Of a stretch of 54,559 bases of DNA, positions 8,891-19,800 are shown in pieces (the stretch's first letter is position 1; each line of letters begins with the position of its first letter). Location: positions 1 to 54,559 of the forward strand of contig JAFIGH010000025.1 in assembly GCA_020831525.1 (NCBI GenBank), in the 5' to 3' direction. Origin of the DNA: Opitutales bacterium. GTDB lineage: Bacteria > Verrucomicrobiota > Verrucomicrobiia > Opitutales > Oceanipulchritudinaceae. The position numbers and the translations under genes are program-made. The notes beneath the pieces are model-generated. The model was not told the DNA's origin and did no database searches. It worked only from the letters and a program-made list of their open reading frames with translations.

Positions 8891-10396
8891 TCAGGCCCCG
8901 CCCTCCCCGGGCGCTTCCTCCGCCCCGGCGCGCGGGAGCGGCTTGAGGGAAGGAAAGAGAATGACGTCGCGGATACTGGAGACGCCGGTAAGGAGAATGA
9001 CGAGTCGGTCGATGCCGATGCCCATGCCGCCGGCGGGCGGCATGCCGTGCTCAAGGGCGAGGAGAAACTCCTCGTCGATATTCTGCACCTCTTCGCCCGC
9101 CTGGCGCTCCAACTGCTCCCGCTGCACGAGAGGATCGTTCTGCTCACTGTAGGCGGGCGCGATCTCCTGGCCGTTGATGCACAGCTCGAAGACCTCCACC
9201 GTGTCGGGATCGTCCGGAGACAGCTTGGCGAGGGGGATGAGTTCCTTGGGCAGGTGGGTGACGAAAGTCGGCTGCACAAGCGTGGGCTCGACGCGCTTTT
9301 CGAAGACCGCATTCGTTACCTCGAAGTCCTCGGCGTCCGGCTTCACCTCGATGTCGTGCTGGTCGCACCACTTCAGCTTCTCCTCACGCGACAGGCCGAA
9401 CCACTCCGGCTCGTTCGTGTACTGCGTGACGAGGTCCTTGTAGCGGACCTCGCGCCACTCCCCGCCGAGGCCGATCTCCACGCCGTCAAAACGGGTGATC
9501 GTCTCCGTGCCGAGGACCTCGTCGCAGATGCGGCGCACCATTTCGCGCACGAGGCGCATCATACCCCGGTAGTCCGAATAGGCCTGATAGACCTCCAGCA
9601 TGGTGAACTCCGGGTTGTGGCGGCGGGAGAGACCCTCGTTGCGGAAGTTGCGCCCGATTTCGTAGACGCGGTCGAACCCGCCGACAAGGAGCCGCTTTAG
9701 GTACAACTCCAGCGCGATGCGCAGGTAAAAGGGGCAGTCGAGGGCGTTGAAGAAGGTCTCGAAGGGCCGCGCCGCCGCCCCGCCCGCCTCGGACTGGAGG
9801 ATAGGGGTTTCTACCTCGAGAAAGCCCTCGCTGTCGAGAAAGCGGCGGATGCAGGAAATGATGGCGCTTCGCGTTTGGAAGACCTTGCGCGAATCAGCGT
9901 TGGCGATGAGGTCGAGGTAGCGCTGGCGAAAAATCGTATCCTCGTCATGCAGCCCGTGCCACTTCTCCGGCAACGGACGCAGGGCCTTCGAAACCATGCG
10001 GAACTCCTTCACCCGCACCGTCGTCTCGCCCGTGGAGGTGCGGAAAAGCGGACCGCGCACCCCGATGAAATCGCCGAGGTCGAGCCGCTTCTTGAAAAAA
10101 TCGTGCGCCGCGTCGCCCACGACATCGCGCTTGAAATACACTTGCAGGGTGCCCGCACGGTCGAGGATGCGTGCAAAGCCCGCCTTGCCCATCTTGCGCA
10201 TGGCAATCACCCGGCCCGCGCAGGAAACCTCCGGGCCTTCCTCCGCGTCCTCCTGCAGCTGCGCAAGCGCCTCCGCCGAGGTGTGGGCCTGCTCCCAGTT
10301 GTTCGCGAACGGATCCTCCCCCGCCGCGCGCAGGTCGGCGAGCTTCGCCTTGCGCACGGCAAACAAATCCGACGTGTCTATCTTCTCTTCGCTCAT
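8891..10396 (-). CDS. lysS: Lysyl-tRNA synthetase, class II
   Basis: A 501-residue class II lysyl-tRNA synthetase. The N-terminal OB-fold anticodon domain (about 60-160) is followed by the catalytic domain with motif 1 (FLEVETPILQSEAGGAAARP), motif 2 (FRNEGLSRRHNPEFTMLE) and motif 3 (GMGIGIDRLVILL). It charges tRNA-Lys in the cytoplasm and is almost certainly essential. The C-terminus has a short GAEEAPGEGGA tail beyond the usual end. It is the first gene of a lysS-lolC-lolD unit. The 130 bases upstream contain no clear Shine-Dalgarno sequence. Confidence 0.98.
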   Translation of the reverse strand: MSEEKIDTSDLFAVRKAKLADLRAAGEDPFANNWEQAHTSAEALAQLQEDAEEGPEVSCAGRVIAMRKMGKAGFARILDRAGTLQVYFKRDVVGDAAHDFFKKRLDLGDFIGVRGPLFRTSTGETTVRVKEFRMVSKALRPLPEKWHGLHDEDTIFRQRYLDLIANADSRKVFQTRSAIISCIRRFLDSEGFLEVETPILQSEAGGAAARPFETFFNALDCPFYLRIALELYLKRLLVGGFDRVYEIGRNFRNEGLSRRHNPEFTMLEVYQAYSDYRGMMRLVREMVRRICDEVLGTETITRFDGVEIGLGGEWREVRYKDLVTQYTNEPEWFGLSREEKLKWCDQHDIEVKPDAEDFEVTNAVFEKRVEPTLVQPTFVTHLPKELIPLAKLSPDDPDTVEVFELCINGQEIAPAYSEQNDPLVQREQLERQAGEEVQNIDEEFLLALEHGMPPAGGMGIGIDRLVILLTGVSSIRDVILFPSLKPLPRAGAEEAPGEGGA

Positions 10397-10531
10397 ATAG
10401 GAAAAACCACCAATGTGGCGGTCCGTCCCCGCCGTGGCAATAGACTTCCGGCACGGTTTCGGCGCGAAAATGGAACCGCTGCCATGGCGGACGCGCCGCA
10501 GCCGGGCGCACTCTCCCGCCGCGCACGCCGC

Positions 10532-10617
10532 CGTAGCGTGAAGCTTCAGCGAGCGTCGCGCCGCGGACGTCCGCTCCTTCCAACCGCAACCGTGCCTCGC
10601 TGAAGCGTCAGCCTACG
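10532..10617. repeat. REPIN-like palindromic repeat, family B, copy 2
   Basis: It has the same structure as the 6815 copy: CGTAGCGTGAAGCTTCAGCG at the left, CGCTGAAGCGTCAGCCTACG at the right, and CTCCTTCCAACCGCAACC in the centre. One arm carries a T-to-G change in the AAGCTTCAG core. Confidence 0.82.
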
Positions 10618-10636
10618 CAGCGGTCGCACATGCGCC

Positions 10637-10709
10637 GCCGTAGCGTGAAGCTTCAGCAAGCGTCGCGCCGCGGGCGTCCGCTCCTTCCAACCGCAACCTG
10701 CCTCGCTGA
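10637..10709. repeat. Truncated family B repeat, copy 3
   Basis: A second copy begins 20 bases after copy 2 with CGTAGCGTGAAGCTTCAGCA and keeps the centre, but the right arm stops at CTCGCTGAAG and then diverges. It is a truncated tandem neighbour. Confidence 0.75.
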
Positions 10710-10836
10710 AGAGCTTATTGCACACCCTACAAGGCTTGTGGAAGGACAAAGCGAGAGTGTCGCGGACTATGCCTGTTCACGTTTGCGTTTGTGCCTGCCA
10801 CGGACGGATGTCCGAGAATACCACGGCAAAGCCGCA

Positions 10837-13800
10837 TCAGGGCTGCAGGAGTGCGCGGAAGAACAAGACGGGGTCGCTTTGAATGCTCATGCGGAAAACG
10901 TCCCAGGCGACGCCGTGCTCGATTTCAACGGATTGAAGGATACCGGTTCCCGTCCAATCGGTGAAAGCACCTGAGCGCTCTCCGGCGAGGGTGAGTCCAC
11001 TTTCGACCGGCGCACGGCGGATGCGAATGACGAGCACGCCGTCCTCCACATCGCTGCGAAAGAGGTCGGCGGCATCGTCGATCAGGGGGTTGCCGCCTGC
11101 GTAAAACTCAATCCCGTTGGGGATTCCGTCCCCGTCCGGATCGGCAAAAAATCCCCAGAGCACGTCCTCCAGAGCGGGATCCGCCATTTCTTCGGCGGAG
11201 AAGAATCCGGCGGCCCACTCGTTGTAGCCGTTCGGCTGCTCCACGGGGACAAACGTCGCCTGCGCGGCGGTCGGGGTCGCTTCGATAAAGCCGAGGCGGT
11301 CACGGGCAACGGAATAGAACCCATACGACCGGCCAACCTCGCCGGTGAAAATAGCGGCGGTGTCGACGGCGGCTTCCAGCCATGTTTCGAAGGGTCCGCC
11401 GTCGACAGAGACGAAGATACTGAACTCATTGATCCCGGCCCCGCGCCCGTCGTCACCGGCCCAGGTCACGGTAAAGGATTCATAGACCGCCCCGGTGGGC
11501 GGGAGGACCGTGGATGAGGGTGCCGCACCGTCGACGATGTTGAGGGTCTCATTCGTGACAATGGCCTGCTCGGCATCGAAAACGATCGTTGCCTTGTTGA
11601 GGATTTCGGTGTCGTCGGGAACATCCTCGCGCACGCGGATGCGGAAGTTGAGATGGCCCTCCCCCCGGCGGGTCTCGTCATTCGGGGGCAGGAAGCCGGC
11701 GAGCGGATCCTCCGGTGCCCCGCCGGTGAGGGCGTCGACCGAGCGCAGTCGGGTGAAGAGACGCCCGGTGGTCTCGTCGAGCGTGATGCGGATCTCCACG
11801 GGATGCGGATCCCAGCCCACGTGCGTGTAGGTCCAGATACCGGATCGCCCGGCGGGGAAGGTAACTTCGGCATCGTTGAAGGCGATGTCGATCAATTCGA
11901 GCGAACTCCAATCGAGGTGCTCACTGAGGAAGTCTTCCACCGTGACCTCCTGCGCGGCCAGTTCGGCAGTGGGGAGATTCTCGAAATAGATCGTGTAGTC
12001 GATCCAATCCCCGGCACGCACGGCACTGTTGGGTCCGGCACCGGAGGTCACTTTCTCATTCGGGTCGACCGAGCGGCGAACGGAGGCATCCATCGACTCG
12101 CCACGCTGCCGCCAATAAGCCTCGCCAAAGACATCCTCGGGGGGCGGCTCACGGTATTTATGATTGAAATACGCCGTAAAGGCTGCCTCTGATCCTTTAT
12201 CGACGGCCCATTCGGCCGCGTCGATGCCCAATCCGGCCAGCGGATTGTTCATCGTGAGGGCCTTCAAGGCCCCGCGGGCAAAGGTGCGGGTCACGTCCCA
12301 GCCAAGGTAGGGATCGCCCCCGGCCATGTAGCGGTCCATATGCCCTCCTTCATTGGTGATGTCCCCGGCAATTTCCGTGAGGATACCGCCCGCGCTAAAA
12401 ATAGTACCAGCGCGTGAGAATTTTGTTGCATTGGTCTGAAGCGAAGCGGCGGTTGGGTTCAGCCCAAATGTGCTCGATACGCTGTTGATAACGGGCGACT
12501 GCTGCAGCATGGGTTTAGCGGCGTTGGCGGCGTATGCAGATACGCCCGCACCAACCACATCGACCGCCCCGCCCACGTAGGAAACCCCATCGGTAACCGC
12601 TTGGCCAACGGTTGTATCGCTTCCGGAGGAGCGGAAGCCGTCGAAATCGATGCGCCCAAGCGGGTTGTTGCCAGTGTAGTGATAAGTGTTGCCAATCGGC
12701 GGGAACGAGGGGTCGCGGGAAGTAAAGCGTCCCAGCTTCGGGGAGAGGTAACGCGCCCCGGCATGGATGAGGCCGGTGGGATCGGCCCGCATGCCCCAGC
12801 GCCCGCCAAAACCGAAGGGCTGCGGGAGCGACTCCTGGTGCTCAAGGGCTTGGCCAAAAAGCCCCCATCGGTAGGTGTTGAGGGCCGCGCCGCCGGCATC
12901 ACGAAGGGAAACCGTGTTGCCGTCCGGGTCAAAGAGATAGAACTGGCGCTGCCCGCCCGGGGCGGCGCGCGCAACCAGGCCCAGCCCGTAATAATAGAAA
13001 ACGGGATTGTTTACGGAGGGATACTCGGCGATGAGCCGCCCGACCGCCGTCGGGTCGTGTAGCAGTTCGGTGCGTTGTCCGTTGTCGATGATGGCGGAGC
13101 GGTTGCCAAAAACATCGTATTCAAAAACGAGGACACGGCCGGCGCTCTCCGCCCGCACCATCCGGTTGGCTGAGTTGTAGTGAAAATTCCACTGCACACC
13201 GTCAGCTTCCATTGCCGTGAGGTTGCCATCGGCGTCCCAGGTGAGCGGCTTGCCCGCACGGGAGACGTAGCGGTTGAGGCCATCGGCGACGTAGGGAATG
13301 GCGGTGCCGTCGACGGTTTCCTCGACGCGATTATGGTCCTCATCGTAGCGGAAGGTGAAGTGAGGGCCACCGGTAAACTCAGCCGAGCGCAACTGCCCGA
13401 GAATGTCGTGGCGGAAACGGTGCGTCCCCTCCGGGGTGACACGGGCCGTCACCCGACCGAGGGTGTCGATCTCGTCCACGAACTCATAGAGAATGTTGCC
13501 GGACGCATCCCGGTGGACCGTGCGGCCGCCGCCGGGATCGCCGAGGTTGCCGAATTCGGAGGTCATCCCGTTGCCCAAAGTTGCGGTCCGCGGCATCCCG
13601 GTGGGGTCGAAGGTGTAGCCCACGACGAGGTTGCCGTTGCCGTCCCGGACTTCGGCCGGGCGACCGCTGGAGTCGAGGATTAACTGTTGGCGAAAGCCTT
13701 CCGCGTTCTGAACGAAGACACTGCCGCCCTGCGCCGGGCGCTCCCAAGAGAGGCTGCGGCTATTCGGAAAGCTAACCTGCTGCAGGCGACCCACGGCATC

Positions 13801-16800
13801 GTAGGCGAGGTCTGTGCGACCGATGAGGGTTTCGCCGTCGCGCTCCTCGATGGCTTCGAGGTAGCGACCGTCCTCACTGTAGAGGTAATGCAGGGAAGGT
13901 TCGTCGGGCGCGTGAACGGCGAGGAGGCGACCCTCGGGGCTATACTCGAAGTGCGTCGTCTGCCCGCGTGCATTCGTGTAGCGGACCGGGCGCGCCTGCT
14001 CATTGGTTTCGAGATGGATGGTGCTCTCATCGGGCAGCCGGAAGGTGGTGGGGATTCGATGAAGCGGGTCAGCCGCGTATTCAATGTGCGTCGTGTAGCC
14101 GCGCGGGCTGGAGATGAGGTAGGCTGACCTCTCGCCAAAGCGGTAGCTCAATCCGGTGCTGTCGCCGAGCGCATTGGTGAAGCGCGTCATATTGGAAAAC
14201 AAGTCGTATTCCATGGTCTGCAAAAAGCCGCTGGAGCGGCTGTAGCGGACAATGTTATTGTCCTCGTCCAATCGAATCTGGCGCTTGTCGCCCTCCGGCG
14301 AAACGGCCTCGACAATGGTTCCCCGCACATCCCGCCGCAGGCGCGTGGAGCGGCCCATCGAATCGGTCAGGATGGTGGTGAGCAGGCCCTCGTAGGAGAA
14401 GTCCAGGACCGTCGCCCCTTCGGCATCGGCCATGGAGGCAGGGCGACCGTAATCATCGTATTGCCAGCTCTGGCGGGCACCGGAAGAGCTGGTGAGGGTG
14501 GCAGGGGCGTGGCTCGCAGGGCCATTGCCGGCGGGCACCCAGGTAATGTCAGTCGTGTTGCCAAAGGGGTCGGTGATGCGTGTGAGCGTATCCCCGGCAT
14601 AGGAGAAGGTAAACGTCGGTCCCAGTTCATCGATCAGCGCGACCACCTTCCCGGTGCCATCGTATTCCAGCGTGGCCCGCCCGGCCATGTCGTCTTCAAT
14701 GGCAACGATCCGGTTGTCCACGCGGATGTAACGGATGGCCCGGCCAATCGGGTCGCGTGTCTCGGTGAGGCGGCCAAGGCTGTCGAAGCGCCACTCGCTG
14801 CCGTCCGGCTCGCGGACCCGGTGACCCCCATTCCAGGGTTCGGCCTCGGCGCGGTCGCGGTCAAGGCCGAGGTATCGGCCCGACTCCCCATCCCAAAGGA
14901 AGGCGCGCACGCGAAAGGGCGTGGCCACAAACTCCAACCGTCGCCCGTCCACATCGGCCTCGCCGAATGAGCGCAAGACCGGCGTGAGCGGGAGACTGCC
15001 ACGCCCAAAGGGACCTATGCTCTGCCGCCTCAGGAGGTCGCCGTAGAGGGATGCGCGGTCGAGGAGCATGCCGATAAGCCGACCGGCGTTCTCCTCGAAA
15101 ATCCCCACTCGGCTCAGCTCGGTGGCAGCGCGGTTGAGCAGGCGGTTGAGGGCGCGGGCATCGGTGTCGCCGGGGCTGTCGTTGCGTTCCGCGTCGATGT
15201 CGCTCTGCAAGTTCTGCAAAACAAGATCCCAGACGGGCACCGAAACCCCCTCCGGCCGCATCGGACGCAAACTATTGACGAGGCTCCAGTCCGGGGTCGT
15301 CGGATTGGCGGGCGTGCCGACCATTTCAAACAGGCTGAACGTGACCCGGTTTGTATCGACTGCAGGGATCACCTCAATCGTGAATCCGGTGTTTTGTCCG
15401 GCCCGGAGGATACCCGCCGGGTGCGTGTCGCCGATGGCCAGCAACGCGGTGGAAAAGACGGTCGGGGGCTGGACCGGCTTGAACAACTCCTGAAACAGGC
15501 CCAGGACACCCCACGGCGGCAGCTCCTGATTGTTGAGCATGGCCAAAAGCGCTTGCTGTTCGCCATCCACGGCACCAACCGACATGGACGCCATCTCCCC
15601 TTCGCTGCCGAGGGGAGCCAAGACCGCCTCGGGGAGTTCCACCGAGTTGCCGCCCGGGAGGACCGCTTGAACACTGCGGCGACCCAGCAGACCGCTGATG
15701 GCCGGTTCCGAGGCGACGATCTTGAGAAGCGGGGCGGGCACGTCGAAACCGTTGTTATTTCTTACACGTATATGGATCTTCGCCGGTCGACCGGCCCGCA
15801 GCGCGTCGGGTGCCTTCATTTCAAACGACACGCCGCCCCCGAAGTCGATGGCCCGCGCGACCTCAAAGAGGCCGCCGTAGACGAGTTCGTTCTCACCATC
15901 GATGGCGATAAAGTCGTAATTGGACACGCCCGGATCGAGCGCCAATGTGTCAAAGCGCACAATGGCCCGTGTGTCATCCACCAGATCGATTTCCTCCGGC
16001 TCCCAGCGGGTCTCCCCATTGGCAATGACAAAGCGGGTGGCGGGACCAAAGCCGGTCCCGGTGACGATGTAGGAGACTTCCGTCGCACGCGCGGCGCGGC
16101 CCGGGACTACGAGGTCGACGGCCAGTTCCGCTTCGAGCAGGGTGACGCGAACGGCGCGGTCGACAGCACTGAGGTTGCCCGGCGCAATGAGCAGGTAGCC
16201 GTTGCGGGCAATGTGCAGGGGGATGACCACATCCGCCTCCGAGCGGTTGGTGAACCACCACCATCCATCGTTGTCCTCCGGCGTGGGCACCCGGCCATGG
16301 GCGATGTAGACATGCAAGCGTCCGCCCTCCGGTCCCCAGTCCAAATGCAAGCGGGGGCTCGAGCTGAAGTCGGCGTCCAGCCGCAAGAGAACCGGCTCCA
16401 TGCCACGAATCTGCGTGTGGACAGTCTCCCCGGGGGGGACGCCATCGACCTCGACCCGCAGGGGCGAGGGGGCAAAGCGAATGTTGTTCTCGCGGTTGGC
16501 CCCCTCAAAGACGGTTCCGCGGCTGTTTGTGGAGACCCCGAGGTACCACGTCCCGGCGGAGACCGGCGGCAGTCGGAAGCGCGTGCTGCCGGAAACGGAA
16601 CCGCCGGGGGGAAGGGTCGCCTCCCCGGCCGTCATCACTTCGGAGAGGAAAACCACGCTGTCATCAAAAACCGGTTGGCGGGCGAGAAATACCATGTCCG
16701 CCCATGGGCCGCGCGCCGTCTCCGAGCCGGTGTTGCCCACCGTCCAGGAGACATCGGCCTCCTCCCCCACGCGCACGCGGGGAGGCGCGCTCACGGAGGT

Positions 16801-19800
16801 CACGACCATGTCGATGGCGGACTCGGCTGTATCGACAAATTCATACGCACCAATGTCGGCGTAGGCACCGCTATCCGTCGGCACGCCGTTATTGGGCGAG
16901 CGCGGATCGGTCACACGCGGATTGCCAACACTATCCGTGGGAGGCGCGAGGGTGCCGTCGGCCGCATCGATGGCGGGTGACCCGATGCGCAACCGGAAGT
17001 TGTCGCGGAAGGCACTGACGAAGCGCGGATCAGCGGAGACGATGCCGTCGGATCCGATGGGAATGTCTTCGTTGATAGTTGAGATTCCCCCGATGTCCCC
17101 GCCGGTGGCCTCCGGGTTCCAGAAGATGACGTGCGACACGTTCATGCCGGAACGACCTAGGTCGCGGTGCACTCCCCAGTTTGTGCTGTTGCTGATGATG
17201 GTGTTGTGCAGGTTGAGCGACTGCCCACCGTGGTCGTGGATCGCGATCCGGTTGTCGTCGAACACGCTGTTCAGCACGGTCAGGCGCATCCCGGTCAGGC
17301 TCACAGCACGGTCGATACGCAGGAGAAGCGAATTTTCAACGAGGACGTTGCCCCCGGCTCCCCGTATCCCGTCAAAAAAGGCGTCGGCGATAACGGAGTT
17401 GCGGATTTGCACGTCGGATCCACTGGCGACGAAGAGCACGCCTGTCCCGGACCAGTTGTTGTTGACCGTACCGCCTCCGTAGCGGATCTCGGTGTGCTTA
17501 AAGCGGACCGTGGTTCCATTAAAGGAGAGCCAGCGCCAGTCGCCCGCCTGCGGCCCGGAGTCATCCTCGATTCCGGCAAGGCGACCGCCCCGCGCGTGGT
17601 CGCGGAAGGACGTGAAAATGATCGGGCGCTCGCGGGTGCCCTCCGCGATGAGCGTTGTGCCGGAGGCAAAGTTTATCTCCCGCTTGAAGCCCATCTTGAT
17701 GACCGCACCGGGCTCAATGGTCAGGGTCGATCCGGAGGCGATATTGACATGGTCGTGAACGTAATGGGTTTGGTCAGCCCGCCAGACGATGTTGCCGCTG
17801 ATCGTGCCCTGCCAGACGGTGCGGGTGTGCCGCAGTTCGACAAACTCCGTCAGCACGGCCGTGCCGTTGGCAGCGACTTCGAGTCCGCGCCAGTCGCCGC
17901 CCTGGGGAAAGGAGGCGTTGCCGTCGCGGTTGGAGTCCCCGCCGACGGTGTCGTCGAGCATGCTCGTAAGAATGACGGGGGCCTCCGCCGTCCCTTCCGT
18001 AATGAGGTTTCCATTGGCCGCAACGATGAGGCCGGTGCCGCGGATAAACTTCAGAATGGCACCCGCTTCAAGGGTGAGGGTGACGCCGGCCGGCACAACG
18101 AGGTCGCTCTCAATGGCGTGCACCGTCCCGCTGCCGAGGACAAGGTCTCCGTCCAGGGTTCCGCCAAGCCAATTGAGGCTGTTGTTCACGCCGTGCGGGC
18201 GGGAGATTTCGGATTCGACGGTTCCGTCCGGACCGCGCAGGACCAGCGTAAAGCGATAGTGGCCGTTGGGTAGCGCACGCGTATCGACGCGCGCCTCGCC
18301 AAGGACCTCATCCGATGTGGCGAGGGGAAATTCGCCGGCGGCGGAGCGGGCCACGAGGGAAACGCTCCGACCGGTCCCCATGCCACGGGCCAGCCAGCTG
18401 AAGGTGACTTCTCCGTGGAGGAGATCGGGCGGTTCGCTCGTCCATTCCAGCAGCGAGGCCGACAGCATCCGGATGGTGCCGGCCGTTCCGGCGCTCTCGC
18501 TCGGGTGCACCGTGATGTTGGCGGCGGGAAACTCCGGAGCCTCCACCGTGTAGACGGCGACGCGTCCGCCGCCACTGCCGCTGTTCGGAATAATGGCACC
18601 GGTCGGGCTGGCGTTGGCCTCGATCGTGCCCGTTCCTGTCAGTGAACCGGCGGATATCCAGATAGAGCCGCCGGAGGCCCCGGAATGCCATGACCCGCTG
18701 TGGGTGATGGCATTGGCCGAAACCCGCCCGTCCAACTGAAAGTCGTTGGCCACCATCAGGCGCAGAGCACCGCCGGCGGCGACGCTTGAATCCCATACAC
18801 CGCTGGCCGAGCCGAGGGCCACGGGTCGTTCGGCCGAGCCGTAGAGAAGGCCCGGCGTGCCCCCGCCCAGGCCGCCGTGGCTGGCACCATGGCTGTAGGT
18901 CTGCACAACAATGCTCGTCCCGGGACCGTTACCGTTGCGGTAGCCAAGGCCGTCCGCGTGAATGATTGCACCCGCTTCCACCTCGAGATCACCGGCAATA
19001 AGGGTCGCCCCCCGGCCAATCCATTCCAAAAAGACCCGCCCGCCATTGTCCTTCCCCGGAAACCGGACCTCGGCGCCCTCCGTAACCGTCAGCCGATCCA
19101 TGCGCACGACGGCACCGCCCCCGAGTTCGACAAGACCACCCGGCTCAACCGTTACGGAGCCCTCCGCCGCATGTTCGTCAGGATAAAATCGCAGCGTTTC
19201 GAACACCGTCAGGGCACCGCCGGGATGCGCACGATCGAGGAGGTAGACCGTGCCCGGATGACCGATCGGGCCGCCCGCCTCGGCTCGTATTTGCGCGAGG
19301 TCGGCAAAGCCGGAAGCATCGTCGTAATAGACGGCCACGCGTCCCCCGGCACTCGTGCCGTAAGTCGGGGACACACCGCCTTCCGCCGCATTGGCGTGGA
19401 TGTGTCCGTCACCCGCGAGCACGGCGGTGTCGATCCAAACAGAGCCGCCGGAAGCTCCGCTTTGCGCATCTCCGCTGGATACACCATCCGCCGAGATACG
19501 GCCGTCCACATGAACACTGTGGCGCGCAACAATGCGAATGGCCCCGCCTCCGCGTGTAAAGGTGCCGGAGCTGGCACCGCCGCCGCTGCCAAGGTCGACA
19601 GGCTGCCGCATCGAGCCGAAAATAGGCATGATCTGGGCGGTGAAACGCCCGCGCCCGCGCCCACCATGACTGGCCCCCGCGAACGCCCAGTTCGCGTCCA
19701 TCCCGGGTCCACGACCGGTGTCATAGCCCTCCCCGTCGGCCGAGATGGCTGCGCCCTCCTCGACCACGACTGCATCCGCCTCGATAACACCGCCGCGCCC

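Larger units (their letters stand above)
10397..10836. other. Intergenic region rich in family B repeats
   Basis: A gap of 440 bases holds no gene. It contains one full and one truncated family B repeat (annotated separately), and a 5-bp hairpin CGGAC-GGAT-GTCCG near 10802 just past the end of the giant gene. The 10397-10530 part would carry the lysS promoter; I see no clear -35/-10 pair. Confidence 0.5.

Noticed and set aside
10837-12620. Polymorphic toxin with immunity gene at the Rhs C-terminus
   Set aside because: The chain continues in secreted structural domains to the stop, and only repeats plus lysS follow; no immunity-like gene is present.
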